Shown in pieces: positions 34,172 to 45,333 of a DNA stretch of 64,000 nt. The stretch's first letter is position 1, and every line of letters starts with the position of its first letter. Made by a program: the position numbers and the translations under genes. This DNA is from Bryoerythrophyllum caledonicum (taxonomy: Eukaryota; Streptophyta; Bryopsida; Pottiales; Pottiaceae). The notes under the pieces were generated by a model, which saw nothing but the letters and a program-made list of their open reading frames with translations, was not told the DNA's origin and did no database searches. The stretch covers positions 23,603,105-23,667,104 of the forward strand of contig OZ020523.1 in the NCBI GenBank assembly GCA_963971425.1. Direction: 5' to 3'.

Positions 34172-37100
34172 ATGGAACCAAATGTAGATCTACAACTTGA
34201 ACCCGACCTTGCAGGGCAGGACTACACAGATATCACTTCCTCAGATAATCATCTGTGGGGCGTTGCAACTGCCTTCGACGACTTAGGCCACCCCCCCTGT
34301 TGTGTGCACGACTACTGCCGTGCAGATTACCCGTGCCAATTCCCCTCCGCCCCTGTAGGACCTGGCCTACACGGCCGTGAACCTCATCACTGCCTATCGA
34401 ATGTTCCCCACCTTGGCCTGGGCAGTCAGCCCGTACCAGAACACGTGCCTGATTCTGTGCCCTGCCTACCTGACTTCAAATGCCCTAGTCTGGCTGCCAC
34501 TGACATACCCCCACAATCTTTCAAGAAGCCCTGGTCAAGGAATATTTTGGAGAAGGTTCGCGATAGTGTACAGAGGCCACCACCCGGACCCTTCGATCGC
34601 GTAGATCTTCAATGGAGCGATAAAGTGAACCAAGGGGGAGGAAAAAAAAACCATTAAGATGGCCACAATATTATGGGACAGATTGGAGGATTTCCTTGAG
34701 GGTGAGATGAGTACTCGACAATACCCTTGTACCTTTCTTGAGGACAACAATCACAATTTCAAGAGCAACAGAAAGGACATCGAGAGAACACAGACCCGGT
34801 CTGAATCTGCCATACAAGAAATCAAGTAAGTATTCCTTGCCAACAATCATTGGTTTACATTACATGCCACCTTTATAGGAATCAATCCTCACATTCCCGG
34901 CTTTCCTTTCTTCAGGTTTACTTGCCAATTTGGCCCGGAGGACCGCTCAAGTCAGTATAAAGCTGAAGTTCAAAGAGCATTTTCCCACACTTTGACGGAC
35001 CGGCGGAAGTCCACCAATCGAAACAAAACTATCCAGAGGGCGAAGAAGGTCATTCAACAATCTGTGATGGCTGCGACGGGGAAAGGCAAGGGTACAAAAC
35101 GTAGTCGGTCACAGCTAGAGAGCACAACCGATAAGGAAATTGATTTGAACGTTGAGGCCATCGAAGAGGACGATGAAGTGCAGGCCACGATCCAGGAGGC
35201 CCAGGCCAAGCTTCTGGCCGCACAGAAAACTATTGACGAGGCCGCTACACCTAGGTGCAAGACCCGAGTTGGCATAATACAGGTAGGTATGTCAATCAAA
35301 CAAGGTTGTCAATGTTGCTTCGTTGCAAAACAACTTCTGCTCGATCCAACCTTGTGCACGATACACTTCCATTGTATGGACCACATCAACAAGGAGGGGA
35401 ACCTCTGCCATGGTCTAGATTTTGGTGGCCAGAGGGCAGGGTTATCCGGTCGACTTTCACAGGCCACGAAGGACTGGATTCAGAGCTCCCTGCGAAGTGG
35501 AAAGTCTCCAGCTCAAGTGATGGCTGACCACAAAGCGGAGGTTCTTCGTTGTGCTACATTAAACTTACCAGCGACTAGGGATACGTTTGTCATGCCTAGG
35601 GATGTCTACAACATCGCTAAAACCCTTGCTAAGGAACTTTGGGAGAAACACCCCCGAGATGCCCTTAGTGTTCGAATGTGGAAAGAGGAGAATCCTGAGT
35701 CATTCTACCATTATAACGAATATGGGAACATAGATTTGAATGAGCCTCCAGCAAATGACGACCCCTTCTCCATTGCCATCCAAACTGAGTGGCAGCTCCA
35801 AATGATGGTAAGACACGGAAATAGACGTGCGCTTGGGATAGATGCCACATTCGGTACAAATCTGCCTAAGGTACTCACTCACCTAAACCTTGCCTGCATG
35901 ATGTTGCATCTACATTTTTGGTTGCTCTTCTAACTATTTGATTGTGCTTGGCCTGCAGTACCCTTTGTACACAGTCATGGTTTTTGACGAGTGGGAACAA
36001 GGTATTCCAGTGGCATTCACAATTCAGGGAAAGAGCCGTCAAGAGGACATTGTTGTTTGGCTCAAGAAGCTTAGAGATCGATGTATCTCGGTACAATCAG
36101 GTTGGCGGCCTAATGCTGTTGTCACCGACAATGACCAGGCTGAACTAAATGCCATTAGGTATCATGCTGCCCTTCGTGATATGGCTTAAATATTGTAGCC
36201 CAAACACGCGTATTACAGGCCATAGAACTAAACTTCCCGGGATTTTCTGTGTAGGGAGGTGTGGCCTGAACGGGATGGCGTTGACGGGGTTAAGATCTTT
36301 CTTTGCCTATGGTATGTACGCAAGGCCTGGCTTGAAAATGCTATGCAGAAAATCAAGGCCAACTACCTACGTACTGACATTTTGAAGGACTGTGCCGATT
36401 TAATGTACGGGAATGGAATTCTGGAGGGGGAATCAACAGTGCAGAATTCCGGGGCTAGGTTCCAGCAGCTGCGGAATAAGTATGGAGACGGGGCCAAAAC
36501 TTTCTTCAACTATTTCGAAAAGACTTGGATTCCAAAGCTAGAAATGTGGGTTACGGGATTCAGATCTGTTCCCCATGCAAATCAGGATACGAACGCCGCT
36601 GTGGAGAGCTATCATGCTAATCTGAAGTCCATATTGTCCACTTCAAGGCAGAAGTTTAACGGTCGTCGCGTGGACTGGTTGATACACCACTTGGTCAAGG
36701 ATGTCCTCACTCACTACTGGTACGCGGTTCAGTGCAAGCTCTTCGGTTTTATCAAGAACGGGAAGGCGGAAGGTATGGTGGCCAGTGCCGTCATCCGAGC
36801 TAGGGAGATTCCGGACGGGCATGTCTTCGTGGACTTGGACCAAGACATAGCGTACGTGGCCAGTCAGATGAACTTCCCAATGGTGTGGGTGGTGGCGAGC
36901 CCTAACACAGACTGGGCTCGTTGTACATGTCCTTTGGGGATGCGGGGAACATCTACAAACACGTTGTGAAGGTGTTTAAGCTTATCAATGTTGGAGTGCA
37001 AGACGCGGCCATTGTAAAGTACGCTGGAACTTTAAGGGGTACCATTGTTGTGGGAGGAATTCCCGCTGGCCTGGAACCTCCTAAGATGGATGGAGTGCCC

Positions 37101-37445
37101 GGCGCAACACAAACCCAAGGAAAAAATGCCAGAGACATTGGCACATCGAATCCGCAAAAACAATTGGCGGATATCACGTCCACTTGGGCTGACCTCCATG
37201 ACTTTGCGATTCAGAACGTAGACTTGCGGGGACATTTGTTGGCTGGCCTCAATGAATTGAAGGGCAGGGTCTCAAGCTTGAAGGCGAGAGCTGATGCTGG
37301 CATCCTACATCCAACATCTCAACCGTCGTTTCACTTAAACGAGGGAAGTAACACGAAAAGGCGATTTAAAGCATGTAGTGAATTAGGTAGGCATAAGTCT
37401 GGATCATCCACGAGGCCAGGTAGACGGCGAATAGGTGGCTCATAG
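34172..37445 (+). pseudogene. MULE transposase gene with zinc finger, DDE core and damaged SWIM finger
   Basis: Exons that join in phase: 34659-34825, 34916-35870, 35959-36158 and 36255-37445. An upstream frame from ATG 34172 may be the true 5' coding part, out of phase by one at an A9 run (34,642-34,650). The product contains a basic N-terminus, a Cys/His finger (GCQCCFVAKQL to CTIHFHCMDHINKEG), a MULE catalytic region (GIDATFGTNLPK|YPLYTVMVFD; VVTDNDQAELNAIR for the second Asp; later AAVESYHANLKS), then a SWIM finger. In the SWIM finger the frame shifts by one base near 36,934-36,945 (CTCPLG in one frame, GNIYKHVVKVF in the next) and the expected third Cys is Tyr. A C-terminal acidic/Gly region follows. 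It would move the 10.4-kb element if functional. The SWIM damage suggests this copy is not. Confidence 0.8.
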
Positions 37446-38362
37446 GAGGTTCTCAACTTTGCCAAAACTATACAATAGTTCTGGCATTTCCTGCCTAGTT
37501 TTTTGGATATATTCTGCTCCATATATACCTTCAGTACGTTGTTTTCTTATGTGTATGGGAAGTTTGATGTTTCTAAACTAATGTCGTTTAGGACGAAACT
37601 CTGAAATGGGATCACCCCTCCCCACCCGTTTTTCCAATTTCAGTTTAATTTTGTTGAGGATAGCTCCAACCTACAATAATTACATTGTATATAATAACAA
37701 ACCAACCTAAAAATATATCCATCACTCTCCCTCTCTTCCATATTCTCCCTCTCACTGTATTCCTTATTCAGCTTTCTCTTAAGACATTTTGATGTCCTTT
37801 TTCTTCTCCATCTCATGTTTGTTTTTTTTAAAATTATTATCTTATTTAATTCATGTTTAAATTCTGAATTCTTTCTCCGGATTCTTGGTTTTTTTAATAT
37901 TTAAGAACGTTTTGTAAATCTACATAAATGTGTAAACATTTGATTCCTTCTTTCCTTCTTTCTAGTATTAGTTGACCCTTGTGATTTCCCTCCTCCTTTT
38001 ATCATTTACTCCAACATTACTGCTTTACATGTTCCTAAGTGGGACCAAATAGTTTAGGCCAGGTTCAAGGCAATGTTCCCGGCCTTCCATCCAACCATAC
38101 GCCGTCCATCATATATAAAATGCATTGAGAGATTAATACTACTCATTGTAAAAAGTTCATGTTTTAACAACGGTGTGGGAAAAAAATTTAAACCGTAAAT
38201 ACATATCGATAATATAATGTAGAGTAAGTCCCGTTTACGTACTCTGAACGGGAATTATAAGTACACCTGCACTAGAACACGCGTATGCAAGAAAACAAAA
38301 ACATGAACCTCCATACTTACTAAGCCTAATCAAAACAAAAATTGGACGAACTATCCAGACTT
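37446..38362. other. Spacer between convergent MULE genes
   Basis: AT-rich, with pyrimidine-rich and T-rich runs, containing the presumed 3' ends of both MULE genes. No ORF or repeat of note. Confidence 0.4.
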
Positions 38363-41037
38363 CTACGCAATCTGATATGACGTCACAACAGCATGGCCTT
38401 CTCCATCGATGGAGACATCCTCCAGAACCGTGGCCAGGCCAACCGTGGAAGTCACCTCCAGAGGAACTGCCGGAGGGACTGCAAGTGCCAGCGCGATGTG
38501 GCCTGCAGCTGCCAGGACAGCCGTGGAGTACGCAGCAACGGAAGTCACTTCTGATGTGCCCACGGCAGTATTGGGCATGCCCGCCACCAATGTCACTCCG
38601 GAGGGTAACTGTGCTTCGTCCGCACGCCCAAAATTTGAGGCCAAAATGTCTTTGGCTACGACCAAGGCCTCCGCGAACGAGTCATTGGCCGCCTCGAATG
38701 ATGTGGATAGCTGAGCTTCCATGGAGCCCGTGAATTCCGCCTGCTCACCATCTACAATGATCTTGTCCAACTTCGCACGGCAAGCTGCAACACTAGCCAC
38801 CATCAGATCTCTGGACACAAGCTGCAGCCGCTCCTGGATACCTGCTGGCCACACACCCATAGCCTCTATAGAACCGAGAGCATAGCCCAAAGAGATATTC
38901 TCACGCAAGAGGAGAACATGCTCAAACCTAGGACTCTCCAGTGGCAACACAGTCGTCCCATCCTTGACCCACAACTTGCGAAGCTCATCGGCCATGTTCG
39001 CATGCAAGATGTCACAGCACGCGAACACAAACATTGCCCGCAGCCAGTGAACATATTCACTGCGCAGCTCGGAGTTGATGTCTCGCATCTCCAGCGCATC
39101 TCAAAAAGCGCTGAAATGTGGTCCGGTGGTATCCATGTCGGGAAAATAAATCTTCCCCATGCGGACGAGTTCACGCATGGCTGTGAACACCTGAGACACT
39201 GGTCCCTCCACACTTCCATCTGCCGGTAATCCACGCACAGGACACGTCATGGGCACCCTGCAGCCTCTGACATTGCACGAATGCAACTTCAGGGCGCGTG
39301 CCAATGGTGGCGGTGTGACATCCAGCTTCCCGCCCCGCTCCTCCTCTAACATCCATGATGTTAACACATCAAACTCCACGTTAGAATGCGAAAAGGGACG
39401 CTCAATGACGGATGGAATCGGTAGCATACTAAATACACAAAAAAGTGGAGACCATGCCCACTGAGAACTCTCCAAGTCGATGGCCACGCGATGATCATAT
39501 GCGCCAATGCAATGAGAAATATATGCAGTCCTCCCTTCCGCAATCTCTGCAACCTTCGCATGCCAATGTCGGAGGCGATCTTCGTAGGTAAACACCTCAT
39601 CGTGGTGGAGGTAGAACTTCTCGATCTCCTCCTCCATCAAGGCCTCTGTCTGCCGCATGAAAACATCTTTACAAGCATCGATGGCATCCAGGTCACGGGT
39701 AGAAATCGCGTCCTACAATATCCAAATTGGACACATGCACTTTAATCAATCACAATTGTTATGTGTGGTACAAAAGTGGAAATAGACGTGGCCAGCAACT
39801 TACAAGGAGTTGTAAGTCGCACTGTACTGCTCTCCAAGCGCGGAAAAGTAACTTTGGCAATCGTCCATCGCCGTGCATTGCTCGCAGCATGGATACAGGC
39901 CTCTCCAGTTCGTTCAACTCCGCCAATGGAATGACATCACCTATCAACTTCACAAGCAAGTATAATCCAGGAGCCGCTGGAAGGGCATCCGGCTCCAAAT
40001 CTGGATTAACATCCGGAAATTTGTTGTTGGCCTCTGCTATGATCTTCGCGAGCTCCTGGGCCCTCGAATCGCTTGGCTGCCAATCTGGAACTTCGCGCTG
40101 AAAGCTGTCTTCGCTCTGCCCACAGTGCGGACTGTCCGGGGCAGGTCCCCCAAGGCCTGGACTGTCCTGCGCTGGGCTGTCCGGCATAGGCCCGGCATAT
40201 TCGGGATTTCTTGGCGGGGAGGTGCCCTCCGGAACGCCGCGTGTCTGAAGAGGGTCAGCGGCCCTAAACTGAAGTAGAAGTGGAGCCTTGGCTGGATCAC
40301 CGGGAGAACCATGTGCAGGAGCTTCGGCACGATGGCTGGAATGGGGAGGATGAGCTCCCCCGGGTCAGACTGCCTCCTCCGGAGGCACGCGCTGGGGTGG
40401 CCTATGTCGGAGATTCCGCTTGGACGTTGAGGGTGTGGCTGTGGCTACCGCAGGAGCACGCTGTCGCTTGGCAGCCCTTGGTGGAGTTCGATGTTGGCTG
40501 GCTTCTTCGCGGCTGTCTCCCTTCCGCTTGAGTCCTCTCCCTTTTCGCTGCGAACTCTGCCCTGCACTCCTAGAGGCAGCCATGAGATCCGCAACCGACA
40601 TACCGGCCATGGCTTTATTCGAGAATGTGGAGTGAATCCCCGGTCTCCGTTTCCGGTTTGGCCCATCGTCCTCCCCAGAGCTAAGGACCTCTATTGGATT
40701 TGAAAGTGGGGAGGGGCCGGGCTGGTACCTGTGCCCTTCGTCCACTTCGCTGTCTTGCCTGTCATGACAAAAGGAATGGGAATACAGTACTTCTGGAAAA
40801 CATCCCGGCCTCCCTGTTGCCGTCAACTCCACGCGAAGGGTAGATCTTGAAGTCCCCATCTTGCTTGTAATCGAACTCCTTGCAGAGACGCTCCTGCCGG
40901 TGATACCCGAGTGCCGACTTGTCGATGAAGTCCTGGCCACAAAACCGGCAAAAGAAAGGGACCTTCGCCCGCGCAGTGTTGCCTCCCTCCCGTGGTTTAT
41001 CGCGCCTCCAGAGGGTGTTGATCTCTACCATCAGCAA
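38363..41037 (-). pseudogene. Second MULE gene: C2H2-finger, Ala-rich helical protein, unknown function
   Basis: Minus-strand coding segments in order: 41037-40762 with a finger (FFCRFCGQDFIDKSALGYHR followed by QERLC); a basic Ser/Arg segment with KRKRR-like and KRQRAP motifs (40,740-40,365); an acidic/Pro segment ending at a strong donor (40187-39806, CTCCTT|GTAAGT); then 39720-39104, a helical segment (EEEIEKFYLHHDEVFTYEDR), and 39088-38363, Ala-rich (RDINSELRSEYVHWLRAMFV). A TGA at 39103-39101 separates the last two in one and the same frame, so the gene may be broken there. It is convergent with the transposase inside the MULE TIRs, so it is either a second element gene (as MuDR carries) or a captured host gene. 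I do not recognise the family. Confidence 0.5.
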
Positions 41038-42760
41038 CTCGTACTCGGAGATGGTGAATGCACTGCGGTTTGGAATGCAACGAATCCACTAGCTCTGGCA
41101 AACAATAACCCCCTCTTCACCAAATTTTCCCTCCACCGTAAGCTACACATGGGACGGCCTTGATTAGAATAGGCAGGCCAGGTTAGGTGCAAACATTAAA
41201 TGAAGGGCACGACTTTGCGTACCTGGGGAACAATGCCAGGTTCGCATCGTTTGATGTAGTCCCCCCAATAAGCACTCAGAGAGGCCTCAATCCAATATCG
41301 TGGCCCTGGCCCTGAGCACCTTGATGGCATCCTGAATTCGTAGGTTCCGTAAGTCTGGGACACCCCGGTCACTCACCTAAGTCCAGGCCACAATCAAATA
41401 TGCGTAAGGCAGGCCAGCACAATAAAAACATGGAATAAGTTGGTATAAGTAGACCTTGGCCTATGTATGAAATGATTGAATTAAACATGCAAAACAGCTT
41501 CATAATGTGGCCACAGACTCTCACCAAGCTATCAATCACAGTGGCCATGATCATAAAGGTAATACTCTTCAATACTCTTCAAAAGCCAAATCTTCAATCC
41601 TAAAACCCTAACCGTACACCCTACCTATGAGTTAACTCTAAAATACCCTGGCCTACCCTAAACACTGAACTAAGTTTCCTATGGCAGTGTGAGTTGCATG
41701 CTGGCCTGCGTCATCTGGTGTCGCATGGTGATGGTGGAGCAACCAACTGTTGAGATGGCGTTGATTTTAAAACTGGCATGCTGCTACTTAGGGCATAGCA
41801 GGATTGACAGCAGTTATCAATTACAAGAAGGGTTAAAAAATAAAATAAAATATCGAACGTGGAAAAGGTCAGCTGGGAGAATTATAAGGGACTGATCGAA
41901 AAAATCAGTAAACTCTTGAGTGGAGAAAGAAATTAGCTTACCTGAAACACGAGTACCCTCACTGGAAACACGAAGCCAGTGCTCGGAACTAGCTCGCAAA
42001 TTAGCGCTCTGGCGACCCTGACCTCCACCTTTACCGTGTCCGGTGGTATCACCTAAACACAAACCGTAACAGGATAGGCCTTCTTGTAAGCTATATGCAC
42101 AACCAATAAAAACCTTACCTACTCTAAAACAACCACAGTCCACGCGCCCAGCAGCTGCCCACATTGCATGCACCACCTAAATGCCCAACCCAAACAAACA
42201 CATCCACAGCCAACAATCCAACACTCCACAGCCAACAATCCGACACATCCACAACCAACAATCCAACAATCAACAATCCAACACATCCACCAGCCAACAA
42301 TCCAACAAACATATCCACAGCGAACACTCCTGGATTGTCACAATTCAGCTTCCTTTGTTAAACAGCGGCTGAAATCTGTATGCGCGCCTAGATCCACTCC
42401 GCTCCGGTACACCAGGTGAAGGTAAATGCAAAGTCCAAGGATGCGGAGGCTGTCTAGCAGACTTTGCAAACATCCAAGCATATGAACGAAGCGCACTCTA
42501 CATCCAGCAGACTCACGAACCTGAGCTGCAAACGAACTCCTACTCAGGAACACACCACCACGCGCGATTGCAGCGACCCCCTTCGATGTTCAGGTGCTCA
42601 ACGCGGTCCAATCAACATGCGATCCTCGACGACGTCTCAACTAGGAGTCTGCCTCCTCTGCACACAGCTCAAACCCCCACGTGTGCACAGAAACCCCCAC
42701 GTCTGCACACAACCAGAACCAACTCTCGTACAGAGAAAACCTGCTGACGTTCGTGGTACA
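41038..42760. other. MULE interior, non-coding, with CCAACAATC-type repeats
   Basis: From about 42,190 to 42,325 the sequence is a degenerate array of CCAACAATCCRACAMATCCA-type units (period about 15-24 bp). The remainder of the stretch shows no supported gene. Confidence 0.45.
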
Positions 42761-42769
42761 CCTTCTCAG

Positions 42770-43245
42770 TTCTCCCACGCCCAGCTCGCGCCCAGGTCGG
42801 ACCCAGCTCGCACCGAGGTCGCGCCCACCTCGTGCTCTCCCACGCCCAGCTCGCGCTCTCCCACACGCAGCTCGCGCCGAGGTCGAGTCCAGCTCGCGCT
42901 CTCCCACGCCCAGCTCGCGCCCAGCTCGCGCCAAGCTCGGACCCAGCTCGCGGTCTTCCACGCCCAGCTCGCGCCCACCTCGCGTTCTTCCACACCCAGC
43001 TCGCGCCCACCTCGCGCTCTCCCACACCCAGCTCGCGCCCACCTCGCGCCGAGGTCGCGCCCAGCTCACGGTCTCCCACCCCCAGCTCGCGCCCACCTCG
43101 CGCTCTTCCACACCCAGCTCGCGCCCAGCTCGCGCTCTCCCACACCCAGCTCGCGCCCACCTCGCGCGAGGTCGCGCCCAGCTCGCACTCTCCCACGCCC
43201 ACCTCGCGCCGAGCTCGCGCCGAGCTCACCAAAAACTCACCAAAA
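42770..43245. repeat. GC-rich minisatellite built of 11-bp modules (33-bp unit)
   Basis: The array is composed of 11-mers CCCAGCTCGCG, CCCACCTCGCG and CTCTCCCACAC in changing order, often as a 33-bp triplet. Because 33 is a multiple of three and the modules lack stops, long frames appear on both strands in several phases (products rich in ARPARA or GRELGV). I regard these as artefacts of the repeat rather than genes. Confidence 0.8.
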
Positions 43246-43421
43246 CTGCCGCGCCTTGGTGACGGTCTGCCGTGCCCTAACCCTCACCTAAACTCACCAA
43301 AACTCACCAAAACTCCCAAATCCAAACCCTAACCCTCACCAAAACTCACACAATCACCAAACCCTAACCCTCACCCGAAACTCACACAACTCACGCAGTT
43401 CGCAGAACACCCCACAACATA

Positions 43422-43790
43422 TTCCCTGGCCTGCAAGAGGGCATGGTGGAAACCCCAAACCCAAAATGTCATCAATGTGGAGGGCGGCTATGGCAGGAGC
43501 GGCAGGGTGTCAAGATCCATTTTTCGGCTTGGACATTACTGCCGGTCAGGGTCGACGAGGCGTGGGCTGCCCGGTGAAGGGAAGGATGGGCTGGGGGAAA
43601 AAAGGAAGGAGCTGGGCAGGGACGGCCGGGCACATGCGCGGGGCGGGAGGAAGACCGGGCTGGGCTGGGCAGGCGGGGGGGAACCCGGGCTGGGCTGGCG
43701 GGTCAGAGAAGGAGGGTCGGGCCCAAAGGCAACCACCCTGACGAGGCTGCGGCATGGGCCAATGCTCGTCGGGGTGAATTAGCCAGATCC
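43422..43790 (-). repeat. Right TIR of the MULE
   Basis: Inverted copy of 33,413-33,780, from ATTCCCTGGCCTGCAAGAGG on the inner side to the terminal AGCCAGATCC. Confidence 0.85.
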
Positions 43791-43931
43791 ACCACGGTGA
43801 AACTGTATCTGCGAGATCAATTCGGATTCCGGCACGACTTTGTCAAGGTTGTTGGCCCAATCCTGTTTCTGTGGCCTATCTATTTCGGGGCTATCATCAT
43901 TTTTGCTGTCGAGACGAAAAACTTACAGTGA
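43791..43931 (+). pseudogene. ABCG (PDR-type) transporter pseudogene, part 2 (C-terminus)
   Basis: An open frame continues the transporter from the target duplication: TTVKLYLRDQFGFRHDFVKV, then a final hydrophobic segment (ILFLWPIYFGAIIIFAVETK) and NLQ-stop at 43929-43931. This matches the conserved C-terminal end of PDR transporters (fGf-hDF, last membrane helix, short NLQ/NFQ-like tail). It is separated from part 1 only by the MULE. Confidence 0.85.
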
Positions 43932-43939
43932 CGTCATGG

Positions 43940-44710
43940 ACAGCTTGTCATGGATAGCTTCAATAGTTGGCATGACAAGCTGAAGTGGAGGAATGTGTGG
44001 GATTCAGAGAGAGTTGGCAAAGAAGCAGGCCTGATTTGGCAACTCTGGCACAAGGCCATTGCCGTTAATCAATGGAGAAGTAGACTTACCCATAACATGG
44101 ATGATAGTTGTAGGGTCTGCAACACTGGCGAGGTGGAGAGCATCGTGCACAGATTCTGGTCCTGCCCGCAAGCGCGCTCCTCGTGGATCTATGTTGTCAA
44201 AAATCCTCCAACACATTAGGAGCTCCTCCACGTAAAGATGGGGACTTCCTTCTCTCCAGCAGGCTTTGTTTGCTACCCACCCCCCTTGGAAATTTGAGAA
44301 ACTGAGCAGGTTCTGGCTGTTGCTCCGCGGCATCACCACCTGGACTCTGTGGATTGCTCGCAACGATTGGGAGTTCAATCAACACGGGTGGACTCCTTAT
44401 AAGGTTGAGAGTGTGATTTGGCAATGCCTCACTGACTACGGCAGGATTGCGTGGGACAGGATTCGGACGACCAATTCGGAGATGAACAGGTCCAAGGCTA
44501 CGATCAATTTTAACTCCAAGTGGGGTTGCAACAAGGCTTTGTGTACTAGGTCGGGTAACCGGGTGGTGTGGGTTAGTGAGTTTCATTAGTGCCTTGGTTT
44601 TCTTTCTGGCTCTGTGTTGCCAGCCTTGGCGCGCTTTGCTATTGGTTCTCTTTTTCTGCAATTCAAACTTTGTTTTGTTTTTGAGCCCAAAAAAAATTAA
44701 AAAAAAATTC
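43940..44710 (+). mobile_element. LINE 3' fragment (zf-RVT region)
   Basis: Two overlapping frames, 43950-44219 and 44266-44589, encode a reverse-transcriptase zinc-binding domain (DSCRVCNTGEVESIVHRFWS, then CPQARSSW) and the downstream C-terminal region (WTLWIARNDWEFNQHGWTPY, then KVESVIWQCL). The fragment ends in an A-rich tail (AAAAAAAATTAAAAAAAAA at about 44,690). The upstream RT and endonuclease are missing and there is at least one frame break, so it is a 5'-truncated dead copy. A second fragment of the same family is at 57.1-57.5 kb. Confidence 0.75.
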
Positions 44711-45333
44711 AATCGTTTAAGTGTTATTCGTTTGTAAGAAAATTAGGGCGAAATAGGTGTACTAGCACTGTGTTCAGAAATAGGGTAGTGTGCATAAACA
44801 AATCAATACTAAGATAAAGCAAACAAAATTGATTTGCACACTATTTTCAACATAAAGTGGGAAGATAATAGATTCCATAGCGCATGTCAGACAAATGTCT
44901 TGATGTCCAACAACTCATTATACCACCTCTCTCCGGAAGCTTCTCCTGAAAGCCGTGTTGGCAAGCGTGGCAGATAAGGAGGCATACTCCCATGCCTGAC
45001 AACTCGGATGCCACTTTTCACAATAAAATCTCCCACCTTCTCCACTCAAAGGTAGCACTTTGGTTTGGCATTCCAAACACATTTTGGTGGATTTTTCCAA
45101 GCTGCTGTGAAGTTTTTCCAGCTTGAATAGGAAGGTGAGAAGAAGAAGAAGTTTTGTGAATGTGTGACTCGACTGAGCATCTGAATGGTTTGGTGTTGCA
45201 GTGTTTCTTGCTGGGTTCTCCTTTCATCGAATGTGGTGAGGTTATGTAGAGGTTGAAGTTGAGGTCCAGAGCTGGAAATTTAGACATTGAAATCTGGTTC
45301 CTGTCGTTGTTTGAGTGAACAGCAGCTGCAGCA
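44711..45333. promoter_or_regulatory. Upstream region of the DJ-1 gene
   Basis: Contains the presumed promoter and 5' leader of the DJ-1 family gene. A 60-codon minus-strand frame at 45100-44918 has CLEC and YCEKWHPSC Cys/His spacing that could be a small zinc-binding peptide, but I cannot support it further. Confidence 0.35.

Larger units (their letters stand above)
33413..43790 (+). mobile_element. 10.4-kb MULE inserted in the ABCG gene
   Basis: Ends read GGATCTGGCTAATTCACC in inverted orientation at 33413 and 43790. They are flanked by 9-bp duplications ACCACTGTG (33404-33412) and ACCACGGTG (43791-43799), one mismatch apart, which is the Mutator-type duplication length. TIRs are about 370 bp and highly similar. 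Inside are a plus-strand MULE transposase (34.2-37.4 kb), a minus-strand multi-exon zinc-finger gene (41.0-38.4 kb) and a large GC-rich minisatellite (42.8-43.2 kb). Deleting the element and one duplication rejoins the transporter coding sequence (ATTTV then KLYLRDQFGF). Confidence 0.9.

Noticed and set aside
42464-43332. ORFs of 75-275 codons on both strands
   Set aside because: Artefacts of a stop-free 11/33-bp minisatellite; no domain, products are repeats of the same few residues.
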